Shown here piece after piece: positions 16,468-25,300 of a stretch of 64,000 nucleotides of DNA. The translations under genes and the position numbers were made by a program. The notes under the pieces are model-generated. The model was not told where the DNA came from, searched no databases, and saw nothing but the letters and a program-made list of their open reading frames with translations. This stretch comes from Thiohalomonas sp041685045 (lineage in GTDB: Bacteria; Pseudomonadota; Gammaproteobacteria; Thiohalomonadales; Thiohalomonadaceae), in the NCBI GenBank assembly GCA_041685045.1, contig JAWLGP010000011.1:1-64000 (forward strand), read 5' to 3'. Position 1 is the stretch's first letter, and every line of letters starts with the position of its first letter.

Positions 16468-17183
16468 ACGTGGCAGCAGCCTACGCGGTCCAGCATCGGG
16501 GTCACCAGGCCGAACGGCTGGTCGAGAACTATGCGCCCCTGGTCAAGCGCATCGCCCATCACCTGAAGGGGCGACTACCCGACAGTGTGCTGGTTGACGA
16601 CCTGATACAGTCCGGCATGGTCGGCCTGCTGGAGGCCGCGCGCAACTTCGAGGATGGCCATGGCGCCAGCTTCGAAACCTTCGCCGGCATCCGCATCCGG
16701 GGTGCGATGCTGGACGACGTGCGCAAGCAGGACTGGGCACCCCGGTCCGCCTACCGACGTGCCCGCGAAGTGGCCGAGGCGGTGCGTGCGGTGGAGAACC
16801 GGGTGGGGCGCGATGCCCACGACGCGGAGATCGCCGAGGCGATGGGGATCACTCTCCATGACTACCACCACATCGCCCGCGAGGCGTGCGGCTACCGGCT
16901 GGTCAGTTTCGAGGACCTGGGGCCGGCCGACGACTCGGCCCTCGAGCACGTGATCGATGAACGGCCCGGCGTGCTCGATGCCCTGGACGACCAGGAACGC
17001 CGCAAACGACTCGCCGAGGCCATCGCCGAGCTACCGGAGCGGGAACGGCTGGTGATGGTGCTCTATTACGACGAAGAGCTGAATCTGCGCGAAATCGGTG
17101 CGGTACTCGGGGTCAGCGAGTCGCGGATATGTCAGATCCATGGCCAGGCGCTGTTGCGGCTGAAGGCGTGGCTGGACGAGTAG
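16464..17183 (+). CDS. fliA: RNA polymerase sigma factor FliA (sigma-28)
   Basis: A 239-residue sigma factor for late flagellar and chemotaxis genes. Region 2 shows YAPLVKRIAHHLKGRLPDSV and DLIQSGMVGLLEAARNFEDG; region 4 shows LPERERLVMVLYYDEELNLR, then EIGAVLGVSESRICQIHGQA. Its ATG overlaps the fleN stop. FlgM, its usual anti-sigma factor, is not in the window. Confidence 0.97.
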   Translation: MNVAAAYAVQHRGHQAERLVENYAPLVKRIAHHLKGRLPDSVLVDDLIQSGMVGLLEAARNFEDGHGASFETFAGIRIRGAMLDDVRKQDWAPRSAYRRAREVAEAVRAVENRVGRDAHDAEIAEAMGITLHDYHHIAREACGYRLVSFEDLGPADDSALEHVIDERPGVLDALDDQERRKRLAEAIAELPERERLVMVLYYDEELNLREIGAVLGVSESRICQIHGQALLRLKAWLDE

Positions 17184-17262
17184 GACGGAAGCGTGCCTGG
17201 CGTACAACCAAGACCAGTGCCCGCATTCGGGTTCGGTATCGGTGTCGATACGGGAGGTAGTT

Positions 17263-17655
17263 TTGGATAAGAACATCAAGATCCTCATCGTGGACGACTT
17301 CTCCACGATGCGGCGCATCATCAAGAACCTGTTGCGCGACCTCGGCTTCACCAACACCGCCGAGGCCGACGACGGTCTGACAGCGCTGCCCATGCTGCAG
17401 AGCGGTTCATTCGACCTGCTGATCACCGACTGGAACATGCCCGGCATGAGCGGCATCGACCTGCTGCGGGCAGTACGGGCCGACGCGAAGCTGCAGCACA
17501 TGCCGGTGATGATGGTGACGGCGGAGCAGAAACGGGACCAGATCATCGAAGCCGCCAAGGCGGGGGTCAACGGCTACATCGTCAAGCCGTTCACCGCCGC
17601 GACGCTCAAGGAAAAGATGGACAAGATCTTCGAGCGTGTAGAGGCGAGCCAATAG
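17263..17655 (+). CDS. cheY: Chemotaxis response regulator CheY
   Basis: A 130-residue single receiver domain that carries the chemotaxis signal to FliM. It shows the acidic pair Asp11-Asp12, phospho-acceptor Asp56 (LLITDWNMPG), Thr86 and Lys108. I start at TTG 17263 (MDKNIKILIVDD) because GGGAGG lies at 17252-17257 at good spacing. A GTG at 17242 would add seven residues and has no such site. The 79-base gap after fliA shows no promoter I can name. Confidence 0.95.
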   Translation: MDKNIKILIVDDFSTMRRIIKNLLRDLGFTNTAEADDGLTALPMLQSGSFDLLITDWNMPGMSGIDLLRAVRADAKLQHMPVMMVTAEQKRDQIIEAAKAGVNGYIVKPFTAATLKEKMDKIFERVEASQ

Positions 17656-17709
17656 ACCCGCAGGCAAGAACGTAGCGGGCACTTCGCATGACCGAGGGAA
17701 GCCGATTTC

Positions 17710-18468
17710 ATGGGTAACCATACCGAGCTGTTGCACGAAGATTATCGTGGCCGGGTCGAAGCCCTGGCCGAGTCGCTGGCGTCCGGCAACGACGAGGAGG
17801 CGACCCGCCTGCTCGACGAGATCACCAAGCTGCGCGAGAACAGCCTGTTTCAGGAGTTGGGCAAGCTGACTCGCGAATTCCACGAGGCGCTGAATACCTT
17901 CCGCCTCGATTCCCGAATCGCCAATCTTACCGAGACCGATTTTCCCGACGCCCGGGAGCGTCTGAAGTACGTCATCACCATGACCGCCCAGTCGGCGGAT
18001 CGCAGCCTGACCGCCGTGGAGGAGTCGATGCCGATCTGCGAGCGGATCGAGGGCCAGGCACAAGAACTGAATAGTCAGTGGCAACGCTTCACCCGGCGCG
18101 AGGTGAGCGCCGACGAGTTTCGCGATCTCTCCGGCAGGCTGACGGTGTTCTTGGCCGCGCTGCCCAACGATACGACCAAACTGAAGGCCAACTTCAACGA
18201 AATCACCATGGCCCAGGACTTTCAGGACCTGACCGGGCAGATCATCAAACGGGTGATCGCGTTGGTCGATGATCTGGAGGGCAGCCTCGTCGAACTGATC
18301 CGGATCTCCGGACAGAACCTGATTCCGGCCAAGCCCAAGGCCAACGAGGAGCCGGCGGAGGAGGGGACCGGACTCCACGGACCCCCGGTTCCGGGTGTCG
18401 ATGACGCCAACACGATTGTCTCCGGGCAGGACGAGGTGGACGACCTCCTCTCCAGTCTGGGCTTCTGA
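17710..18468 (+). CDS. cheZ: Phospho-CheY phosphatase CheZ
   Basis: A 252-residue, mostly helical protein that speeds CheY dephosphorylation. The active-site helix AQDFQDLTGQ is at 168-177, with the catalytic glutamine about residue 172. The C-terminal peptide QDEVDDLLSSLGF is the CheY-binding tail and resembles the FliM N-terminal peptide. An acidic, proline-containing linker joins the two. It lies between cheY and cheA. Confidence 0.95.
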   Translation: MGNHTELLHEDYRGRVEALAESLASGNDEEATRLLDEITKLRENSLFQELGKLTREFHEALNTFRLDSRIANLTETDFPDARERLKYVITMTAQSADRSLTAVEESMPICERIEGQAQELNSQWQRFTRREVSADEFRDLSGRLTVFLAALPNDTTKLKANFNEITMAQDFQDLTGQIIKRVIALVDDLEGSLVELIRISGQNLIPAKPKANEEPAEEGTGLHGPPVPGVDDANTIVSGQDEVDDLLSSLGF

Positions 18469-18478
18469 GGGCAAGACC

Positions 18479-20635
18479 ATGGCTTTGGATGCAGATGACG
18501 AGATCCTCCAGGACTTTCTGGTCGAGGCCAGTGAGATTCTGGAGCAGCTGAACGAGCAGTTGGTCGAGTTGGAACAGCGTCCGACCGACAAGGAACTGCT
18601 CAATGCCGTATTTCGCGGCTTCCACACCATCAAGGGCGGGGCCGGCTTCCTGAGCCTGGAGGCGCTGGTGAGCGTCTGCCACCGCGCCGAGGACGTGTTC
18701 AACCTGCTCCGAAACGGTGAAAAGCAGGTCAGCCCGGTGCTGATGGACACCATGCTCGAGGTGTTGGACGTGCTCAACGTGCAGTTCGAGTCCCTGCGCA
18801 GCATGCAGGAGCCGGAGCATGCCGACCCGTCGCTGCTGCAGCGTCTGGAGGCACTGAAACTGCCGGACGGGGCCGCCGAACCGGAGTCGGTCGAGGCGGA
18901 GTCGGTCGAGGCGGAGGGGCCCACCGCGGTGGAGTCGGCGCCGCCGGTCGAGGGCGACCCAGCCAGGTCCGATTCGGATCGCGACGATATCACCGACGAG
19001 GAGTTCGAGGCCCTGCTGGACGCCCTCGAACAGCCGCCCGCCGGGGTTGCCGAACCGGCGGTCACCGAACCCGCCACGACCGCCGCGGCTGGCGAGGCGG
19101 CCAGCGACGAGATCAGCGAAGAGGAGTTCGAAGCACTGCTGGACCAGCTGCACGGCAAGGGACAATTTACCGGTGCGCCAGAGTCCGCGTCACCCGCGGA
19201 GGCACCGGCGCCGCCGGGCACGGCGCTTGCCGCTGACGAGATCAGCGAAGAGGAGTTCGAGGCGCTGCTGGACGAACTGCACGGCAAGGGCCGGTTCTCC
19301 GGCAACCCGCACGCGGATGAGCCCGCCGAGCCGCCTCCGGCGCCGAAGGCGAAGACCACACCTCCGCCAACGCCCGGGCCGGCCGCTGCCCAGACCCCGG
19401 CCGCCGTCCAGGAGACGGCACCGCCGCCGGCGAAGAAGACCGAACCCCACCCCGCACAGACGGAAACCACGGTGCGGGTCGATACCAAGCGCCTCGACGA
19501 CATCATGAACATGGTCGGCGAACTGGTGTTGGTGCGTAACCGCCTGTTGACGCTGGCCGGGGTGGAGAACCTGGGTCAGGCGCGCGAGGAGGTATCGAAG
19601 GCGGTCGGCAATCTCGATGTGGTCACCGGCGATCTGCAGACGTCGGTCATGAAGACCCGCATGCAGCCGATCAAGAAGGTGTTCGGGCGTTTTCCGCGGG
19701 TGGTGCGCGACCTGGCGCGCAACCTCAAGAAGGAGGTCAACCTGGTGCTTCAGGGCGAGGAGACGGATCTCGACAAGAACCTGGTCGAGGCGCTTGCCGA
19801 TCCGCTGGTGCACCTGGTCCGCAATGCCGTGGACCATGGCGTCGAAATGCCCGATGAGCGGGAGGCTGCCGGCAAGCCGCGCACCGGCAGCGTGCGGCTC
19901 GCCGCCGAGCAGGAGGGGGACCACATCCTGTTGACCATCGAGGACGACGGTGCCGGTATGGATCCGGAAAAACTGCGCCGGGTCGCCGTGGAGAAGGGAG
20001 TCATGGAGGAGGATGCCGCTTCCCGTCTGGATGACCGCGAGGCGTTCATGCTGATTTTCGCGCCGGGCTTCTCCACCAAGAAGGAGATCTCCGATGTATC
20101 CGGCCGCGGTGTCGGTATGGATGTGGTCAAGACCCGCATCTCCCAGTTGAACGGCAGCGTCGAGATCGATTCGGTGCTGGGCAAGGGGACGCGTCTGTCC
20201 ATCAAGGTGCCGCTGACGCTGGCCATCATGCCGACGCTGATGGTGAAGTTGCGAAAGCAGACGTTCGCGTTGCCGTTGGTCAGCGTCAACGAGATCTTTA
20301 ACCTCGACCTCTCGAAGACCAACGTGGTGGATGGCCAGTTGGTGGTGATGATCCGCGGCAAGGCGCTGCCGCTGTTCTATCTCACCGCCTGGCTGGTGCC
20401 ACGGCCCGGCGAGGAACGCCTGCCCAGGATCGGGCACGTGGTCATCGTACAGAACGGGACCCAGTCAGTGGGTTTCGTGGTCGACCAACTCATCGGCCAG
20501 GAAGAGGTGGTGATCAAGCCGCTGGGAGCCATGCTGCACGGCACGCTGGGCATGGCCGGCGCGACCATTACCGGCGATGGCAAGATTGCACTCATTCTCG
20601 ACATACCCAGCCTGATGAAGGCTTACGCCCGTTGA
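18479..20635 (+). CDS. cheA: Chemotaxis histidine kinase CheA
   Basis: A 718-residue kinase. The HPt domain has phospho-acceptor His49 in FHTIKGGAGFL. Residues 125-330 are a long disordered linker with no evident P2 domain. It carries three copies of an acidic motif, ITDEEFEALLDAL (about 171-183), EISEEEFEALLDQLHGKG (211-228) and EISEEEFEALLDELHGKG (254-271). The dimerisation domain begins near 331. The ATPase domain shows HLVRNAVDHGVE and GRGVGMDVVKTRI, and the C-terminal CheW-like domain ends the chain. ATG 18479 sits 11 bases after cheZ; a longer frame from 18395 would overlap cheZ. Confidence 0.96.
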   Translation: MALDADDEILQDFLVEASEILEQLNEQLVELEQRPTDKELLNAVFRGFHTIKGGAGFLSLEALVSVCHRAEDVFNLLRNGEKQVSPVLMDTMLEVLDVLNVQFESLRSMQEPEHADPSLLQRLEALKLPDGAAEPESVEAESVEAEGPTAVESAPPVEGDPARSDSDRDDITDEEFEALLDALEQPPAGVAEPAVTEPATTAAAGEAASDEISEEEFEALLDQLHGKGQFTGAPESASPAEAPAPPGTALAADEISEEEFEALLDELHGKGRFSGNPHADEPAEPPPAPKAKTTPPPTPGPAAAQTPAAVQETAPPPAKKTEPHPAQTETTVRVDTKRLDDIMNMVGELVLVRNRLLTLAGVENLGQAREEVSKAVGNLDVVTGDLQTSVMKTRMQPIKKVFGRFPRVVRDLARNLKKEVNLVLQGEETDLDKNLVEALADPLVHLVRNAVDHGVEMPDEREAAGKPRTGSVRLAAEQEGDHILLTIEDDGAGMDPEKLRRVAVEKGVMEEDAASRLDDREAFMLIFAPGFSTKKEISDVSGRGVGMDVVKTRISQLNGSVEIDSVLGKGTRLSIKVPLTLAIMPTLMVKLRKQTFALPLVSVNEIFNLDLSKTNVVDGQLVVMIRGKALPLFYLTAWLVPRPGEERLPRIGHVVIVQNGTQSVGFVVDQLIGQEEVVIKPLGAMLHGTLGMAGATITGDGKIALILDIPSLMKAYAR

Positions 20636-20689
20636 CCGGCGGCACTCGCTGGGGCCGTCCGGTCTCGAGGGGAGGTCAGGAGAAGATGA

Positions 20690-21817
20690 ATGCCCACTAG
20701 GGTACTTGTGGTCGACGATTCCGCCTTCTTCCGGCGACGCGTATCGGAGATGCTCAGTGCCGATCCGCGGCTGGAGGTGGTGGGAACGGCGGTCGACGGA
20801 CAGGACGCGATCGAGAAGACCGCGTCACTGCGGCCCGACGTGATCACCATGGATATCGAAATGCCGGTGATGGACGGCATTACCGCCGTGCGCCGGATCA
20901 TGGCCCAGCAGCCGCGCCCGATCCTGATGTTTTCCTCCCTGACCACCGACGGCGCCCAGGCGACCCTCGACGCCCTCGAGGCGGGTGCTGTCGACTATCT
21001 GCCGAAGCGTTTTGAAGACATCTCCAAGGACCGTGAGGAGGCGCGCCGCAAGCTGTGCGATCGGGTCTACGCCCTCGCGACCCGCGGCCATGCCCGCCCG
21101 GCGCCGCGCCCGGCAGCCGGGACGACGCCCGGCTCACCCCGTGTTGCTACTGGTGCCGGGCGTCTCCGTTCGACGTACCCGATCGGGGCTGCCGCCGCCA
21201 CGGCGACCCCGGCGCGACCGGCGCCGCGGCCGGCGTTCGTTCCGCACCGCGGCAATATCAAGCTGGTTGCGATTGGCACCTCTACCGGCGGCCCGGTCGC
21301 CCTCCAGGAGGTATTGACCAAGCTGCCCGGTCATTTCCCGTTTCCGCTGCTGTTGATTCAGCACATGCCCGGCAGCTTCACCCCGGCGTTTGCACAGCGC
21401 CTCAATCAGCAGTGCGCCGTCACGGTCAGGGAGGCCCAGGACGGCGACGGGCTCAAACCCGGCCTCGCCCTGTTGGCCCCCGGGGGCATGCAGATGATTC
21501 TCGACTCGCGCGGAGGCCGGACCGTGGTACGGATCATCGAGAGCGATCCGCGTCTGACCTACAAACCTTCGGTCGACCTGACGTTCGGTTCGGTGGCCAA
21601 GCTGTATCCCGGCCAGGCCCTGGCGGTAGTGCTCACCGGCATGGGAGCCGACGGCCGCGAAGGGGCCCGTCTACTCAAACAGGGGGGATCCTCGGTGTGG
21701 GCCCAGGATGAGGCCAGTTGCGTCGTTTACGGCATGCCGGCCGCGGTCGCCGAGGCCGGGCTGGCCGATCAGATCCTGCCACTTGCGGAGGTGGGGCCCG
21801 CCCTGGCTCGACTGTAA
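20690..21817 (+). CDS. cheB: Chemotaxis protein-glutamate methylesterase CheB
   Basis: A 375-residue protein with an N-terminal receiver domain (acidic pair near 9-10, phospho-acceptor Asp55 in VITMDIEMPV), a proline/alanine-rich linker (about 135-185) and the methylesterase domain. The catalytic triad is Ser198 in GTSTGGP, His225 in IQHMPGSF and the aspartate in GMGADGREG. It removes methyl groups from receptors. The start ATG 20690 overlaps another ATG five bases upstream that runs into a stop after four codons. Confidence 0.95.
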   Translation: MPTRVLVVDDSAFFRRRVSEMLSADPRLEVVGTAVDGQDAIEKTASLRPDVITMDIEMPVMDGITAVRRIMAQQPRPILMFSSLTTDGAQATLDALEAGAVDYLPKRFEDISKDREEARRKLCDRVYALATRGHARPAPRPAAGTTPGSPRVATGAGRLRSTYPIGAAAATATPARPAPRPAFVPHRGNIKLVAIGTSTGGPVALQEVLTKLPGHFPFPLLLIQHMPGSFTPAFAQRLNQQCAVTVREAQDGDGLKPGLALLAPGGMQMILDSRGGRTVVRIIESDPRLTYKPSVDLTFGSVAKLYPGQALAVVLTGMGADGREGARLLKQGGSSVWAQDEASCVVYGMPAAVAEAGLADQILPLAEVGPALARL

Positions 21818-21819
21818 CC

Positions 21820-22560
21820 GTGGACGTCCTAAGCATCATAGGTCTCCTGTTGGGAATGGCCGCTATCCTCGGCGGCCAATACCTCGAAGGCGGCCACATC
21901 AGTTCGCTGATCAACGGTCCGGCGGCCCTCATCGTGCTGGGCGGCAGCGTCGGCGCGATCATGCTGCAGTCACCCATCCCGCTCTTCATGCGGGCATTGA
22001 CCATGCTCGTCTGGATCGTGATGCCGCCCCGTTTGGTGGCGGAAGACGCCATCGACAAGATCATCAGCTGGAGCAATATCGCCCGCAAAGAGGGACTGCT
22101 CGGACTGGAATCGGTGTCGGAAACCGAGTCCGATCCGTTTTCCCGCAAGGGGCTGCAACTGCTGGTGGACGGCAGTGAACCGGAGGTCATGCGCAGCATC
22201 CTCGAAGTGGAGGTCGACAGCAAGGAGCACCACGACCTGCAGGCGGCCCGGCTGTTCGAGAGCATGGGTGGCTATACGCCCACCATCGGCATCATCGGGG
22301 CGGTACTGGGGCTGATCCAGGTGATGCAGAACCTCTCCGACCCGAGCAAGCTCGGACACGGCATTGCCGTGGCCTTCGTCGCCACCGTTTATGGCGTGGG
22401 GCTGGCCAACCTGGTGTTGATCCCGATCGGCAACAAGCTCAAGAGTCTGGTGATGAACCAGAGTCAATTCCGTTACATGGTGATCGAGGGCATCGTCTCC
22501 ATCGCCGAGGGGGAAAATCCGCGCAACATCGAATCGAAGCTGCAAGGTTTTCTGTACTGA
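21820..22560 (+). CDS. motC: Flagellar stator protein MotC (MotA family)
   Basis: A 246-residue stator subunit with four transmembrane helices. GTG 21820 (MDVLSIIGLLLGMAAILGGQ) starts two bases after the cheB stop; a longer frame from 21718 would lie in cheB. The conserved proton-channel region is GGYTPTIGIIGAVLGLIQVM and the last helices near 180-205. Linkage to cheAB rather than to motAB identifies the MotC branch, the second stator of pseudomonads that supports swarming. Confidence 0.93.
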   Translation: MDVLSIIGLLLGMAAILGGQYLEGGHISSLINGPAALIVLGGSVGAIMLQSPIPLFMRALTMLVWIVMPPRLVAEDAIDKIISWSNIARKEGLLGLESVSETESDPFSRKGLQLLVDGSEPEVMRSILEVEVDSKEHHDLQAARLFESMGGYTPTIGIIGAVLGLIQVMQNLSDPSKLGHGIAVAFVATVYGVGLANLVLIPIGNKLKSLVMNQSQFRYMVIEGIVSIAEGENPRNIESKLQGFLY

Positions 22561-22572
22561 CAGGACTGGCAA

Positions 22573-23391
22573 ATGGCCCGCAGGCGCCGCCGTGAGGAGC
22601 ACGAAAATCTCGAACGTTGGCTGGTGTCCTATGCCGACTTCATCACCCTGTTGTTCGCCTTCTTCGTCGTGATGTACGCCATCTCCTCGATCAACGAAGG
22701 CAAATACCGGGTGCTTTCGGACACGCTGACGTCGGCCTTCAAGACCGTGCCGAAGACGGTGCGGCCGGTGCAGGTCGGCAATGAAGGGATGAGCGGTGAC
22801 CCACCGCTGCGGCCCAATGAACAGGCGCAGCCGGGCGTGCGAAGCACCCTCGATCTGTTGCAGCGGACGGCGCGGGACAACGCCTTGACCCAGATCGCCG
22901 ACGATTTCGAGCAGGCGTTGGCGCCGCTGATCGAGGACGCCCTGATCAACGTGACCCGCGACGACCTTTGGGTGGAGATCGAGATCAACACCAGCATTCT
23001 GTTCGCCTCCGGTGTCGCGGAGCTGGAGGTCGAGGCGATCCCGGTACTGGCCCGGATTGCCGCCATTTTGAAGCGCTATCCCAACTACATCCAGGTGGAA
23101 GGGTTCACCGACAACCTGCCGATCAACACCGTCGTGTTTCCTTCCAACTGGGAGCTCTCGGCGGCCCGTGCCGCCAGTGTGGTGCATGTGTTCATGAACA
23201 ACGGGGTCGAACCGGAGCGGATGGCGGCGATCGGCTATGGCGAGTACCGACCGGTGGCGGATAACGCCACGGTGGAGGGACGTCGCCGTAACCGGCGGGT
23301 GGTGCTGGTGATCCTCGCCGATGCCAAGGCGCGGCGGGCCCTCGATATTCAGCGCAATGCCGTTGCCATCGGCACCGAGGCGGCGCCGTGA
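22573..23391 (+). CDS. motD: Flagellar stator protein MotD (MotB family)
   Basis: A 272-residue stator subunit. The single helix (about 17-36) contains the proton-binding aspartate in WLVSYADFITLLFAFFVVMY. A plug/linker region follows, then a C-terminal OmpA-like peptidoglycan-binding domain (about 135-262) with VEGFTDNLPINT, NWELSAARAASV and GRRRNRRVVLVI. It is co-transcribed with motC and overlaps the next gene by four bases. Confidence 0.94.
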   Translation: MARRRRREEHENLERWLVSYADFITLLFAFFVVMYAISSINEGKYRVLSDTLTSAFKTVPKTVRPVQVGNEGMSGDPPLRPNEQAQPGVRSTLDLLQRTARDNALTQIADDFEQALAPLIEDALINVTRDDLWVEIEINTSILFASGVAELEVEAIPVLARIAAILKRYPNYIQVEGFTDNLPINTVVFPSNWELSAARAASVVHVFMNNGVEPERMAAIGYGEYRPVADNATVEGRRRNRRVVLVILADAKARRALDIQRNAVAIGTEAAP

Positions 23392-24167
23392 AGGTGTGGG
23401 CCGTGGCCAACCAAAAAGGCGGGGTTGGCAAGACCTCTACCGCGGTGACGTTGGCAGGCCTGCTGTCGCAGCGCGGGCAGCGCACCTTGATGGTGGACCT
23501 GGACCCGCACGGTTCCCTGACCAGCTACTTCGGTCACGACCCGGACGCCCTGACCAAGAGTGTGTACAGCCTGTTCCAGGCAGCTGGCAACGTCCGACCG
23601 GACCCCGCCCCGCTTCTGTTGCGGACGCGCTTCGACCGTCTGCACCTGCTGCCGGCATCGACGGCATTGGCCACCCTCGACCGACAGTTGGGAAAGCGGG
23701 AGGGGATGGGGCTGGTGCTCGGCCGCGCCCTGCTGCGGCTCGCCGGCAGCTATGAGCACGTCTTCATCGATTGCCCACCGGTGGTCGGGGTGTTGATGAT
23801 CAATGCACTGGCGGCCTGCCAGATGCTGTTGATGCCGGTTCAGACGGAGTTCCTGGCCTTGAAGGGACTCGAACGCATGCTGCACACGCTGGGCATGGTC
23901 ACCCAGGCCCGGCGCCGTCCGCTCGAGTACCTCATCGTGCCGACCATGTTCGACCGGCGGGTCCGCGCGTCGCTGGAAAGCCTGAAGAGCATGCGCGAGC
24001 GCTATCCGGATCGGATCTGGAGCTCGGTGATCCCGGTCGACAACCAGTTCAATGAGGCGAGCCGGCAGGGGCTGCCACCGTCGTATCTGAATCCGCAGGC
24101 GCGGGGGGTGGTGGCTTATGCGGCGTTGTTGGAGCGGTTGCTTGAAGGGGGGAGGGGTGACGGGTGA
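23388..24167 (+). CDS. parC: ParA-family ATPase ParC (polar chemotaxis array positioning)
   Basis: A 259-residue ParA/Soj-like ATPase with Walker A at 9-17 (QKGGVGKTS), LMVDLDPHGSLTSYFG and FIDCPPVVGVLMINAL. GTG 23388 overlaps the motD stop. No parB gene or parS site is next to it. A ParA homologue between motD and a CheW-like gene is the ParC of Vibrio and Pseudomonas, which places chemotaxis arrays at the pole rather than segregating DNA. The role is inferred from this context. Confidence 0.88.
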   Translation: MKVWAVANQKGGVGKTSTAVTLAGLLSQRGQRTLMVDLDPHGSLTSYFGHDPDALTKSVYSLFQAAGNVRPDPAPLLLRTRFDRLHLLPASTALATLDRQLGKREGMGLVLGRALLRLAGSYEHVFIDCPPVVGVLMINALAACQMLLMPVQTEFLALKGLERMLHTLGMVTQARRRPLEYLIVPTMFDRRVRASLESLKSMRERYPDRIWSSVIPVDNQFNEASRQGLPPSYLNPQARGVVAYAALLERLLEGGRGDG

Positions 24168-24170
24168 GGC

Positions 24171-24254
24171 GTGAAAAGTGAAAAGTGAAAAGTGAAGAGT
24201 GAAGAGTGAAGAGTGAAGAGTGAAGAGTGAAGAGTGAAGAGTGAAGAGTGAAGG
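24171..24254 (+). repeat. Tandem 7-bp repeat array (12 units)
   Basis: Three GTGAAAA units, eight GTGAAGA units and a final GTGAAGG run without a break in the gap between parC and parP. Every plus-strand frame through the array meets TGA, so it is not coding. It lies 25 bases before the likely parP start and could vary in copy number by slippage. Confidence 0.9.
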
Positions 24255-24279
24255 GGCACTGGCGCCGGTGGGTAATGGC

Positions 24280-24951
24280 ATGAAGGAAGAGACCAGGACA
24301 GAAACCTTGGTGGAGGAGGGCAACGCCCTCAGTCTCTACTTCGAGGCGTTGCTGCGGGTGGAGGAGGAGCCGGTCGAGGCCGAGGCGCCGGTGGAGACTC
24401 CGGCGACGGACGAGCCGGCTGCTGTCGCGCCGCGGCAGACCGGGGCCGCCATTCCGTGCTGGGGTGAAGGGAGTTTCCAGGCGCTGCTGTTTAAGGCGGG
24501 CGGGTTGACGCTGGCGGTGCCGCTGGTGGAGTTGGCGGGGATCCAGGAGTGGCAAGCGGAGGCGGTGACGCCGATGCCGGACCACGTCGAGTGGTATCTG
24601 GGGTTGGTGGATTACCGGGGGCGGAGCGTTCCGGTGGTGGATACGGCGCTGCTGGTTCTGCCGGAGGAGCGCCGCGCGCAATTGACGATGTCCCCTTCCG
24701 CGCGGCTGAAGCGGGTGGTCTTTATCGGCGAGGGGGAGTGGGGACTGGCCTGCGACCAGGTGACTCAGGTGGTCACGCTGGCACCCGACAAAATACGTTG
24801 GCGCAGCAGCCGGACCAGACGGCAGTGGCTGGCGGGGACCGTGATCGATCACATGTGCGCCATCATCGACCCGCCGGCGTTCGCGAAGATGCTGGCCACC
24901 GGGGTCGAGGACGCGGAGGTCACGCCCGCTGGTGAACCAACCGACGGTTAA
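24280..24951 (+). CDS. parP: CheW-domain protein ParP (partner of ParC)
   Basis: A 223-residue protein with an acidic, Glu/Pro/Ala-rich N-terminal part (to about 65) and a C-terminal CheW-like domain (about 70-205) with LVELAGIQEW, YLGLVDYRGRSVPVVDTALL and GEWGLACDQVTQVV. Its place between parC and cheW identifies ParP, which links the ParC ATPase to the receptor-CheA array. I chose ATG 24280 (MKEETRTETL); a GTG at 24241 lies inside the tandem repeat array and is less likely. Confidence 0.85.
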   Translation: MKEETRTETLVEEGNALSLYFEALLRVEEEPVEAEAPVETPATDEPAAVAPRQTGAAIPCWGEGSFQALLFKAGGLTLAVPLVELAGIQEWQAEAVTPMPDHVEWYLGLVDYRGRSVPVVDTALLVLPEERRAQLTMSPSARLKRVVFIGEGEWGLACDQVTQVVTLAPDKIRWRSSRTRRQWLAGTVIDHMCAIIDPPAFAKMLATGVEDAEVTPAGEPTDG

Positions 24952-25272
24952 TAGAACAGGATTGACAGGATTTTTTCAGGATTAACAGGATGAAAAGGAT
25001 GGCTAGTCACCGTAACTACTCGCCCCCTCCGTCATTCCCGCGCAGGCGGGAATCCAGGGAATGGTCAATGGATCCCCGCCTTCGCGGGGAAGACGATGCC
25101 TTGTGTAGCGCCGACATCGAGAGCGTACCCGGGCGAGCAGTTACGGCTGGTCTAACTACGTATTCCGAAATGATCGGCGTCACGGGGGATCGGCAAGATA
25201 TGCGGACCCCCGTAGGAGCGGCGCATTTCAATCATCCTGTTAATCCTGAAACATCCTGTAAATCCTGTTCCA
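24952..25272. repeat. Nested palindromic repeat between parP and cheW
   Basis: The outer arms (24955-24990 and 25233-25270) belong to the AACAGGATTGACAGGATTTT family. Inside sits a different palindrome, GTCATTCCCGCGCAGGCGGG (from 25031) with GGATCCCCGCCTTCGCGGGG (to 25089), a repeat common in many proteobacterial genomes. This 349-base gap holds no gene. Confidence 0.8.
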
Positions 25273-25300
25273 TTGACCAAAGCGTGATTAGGCGAGGTGG

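Noticed and set aside
18395..18478. A longer N-terminus for CheA
   Set aside because: It would overlap the end of cheZ; the HPt domain starts at MALDADDEILQ from ATG 18479.
17407..19512. A 701-codon open frame on the minus strand
   Set aside because: It lies opposite cheY, cheZ and cheA and is an artefact of high GC; its sequence is low-complexity and matches no family.
23388..24167. A chromosome-partition parA
   Set aside because: No parB or parS is near and the neighbours are chemotaxis genes; ParC is a better fit.
24171..24254. The tandem array as a CRISPR
   Set aside because: Units are 7 bp and contiguous with no spacers and no cas genes.
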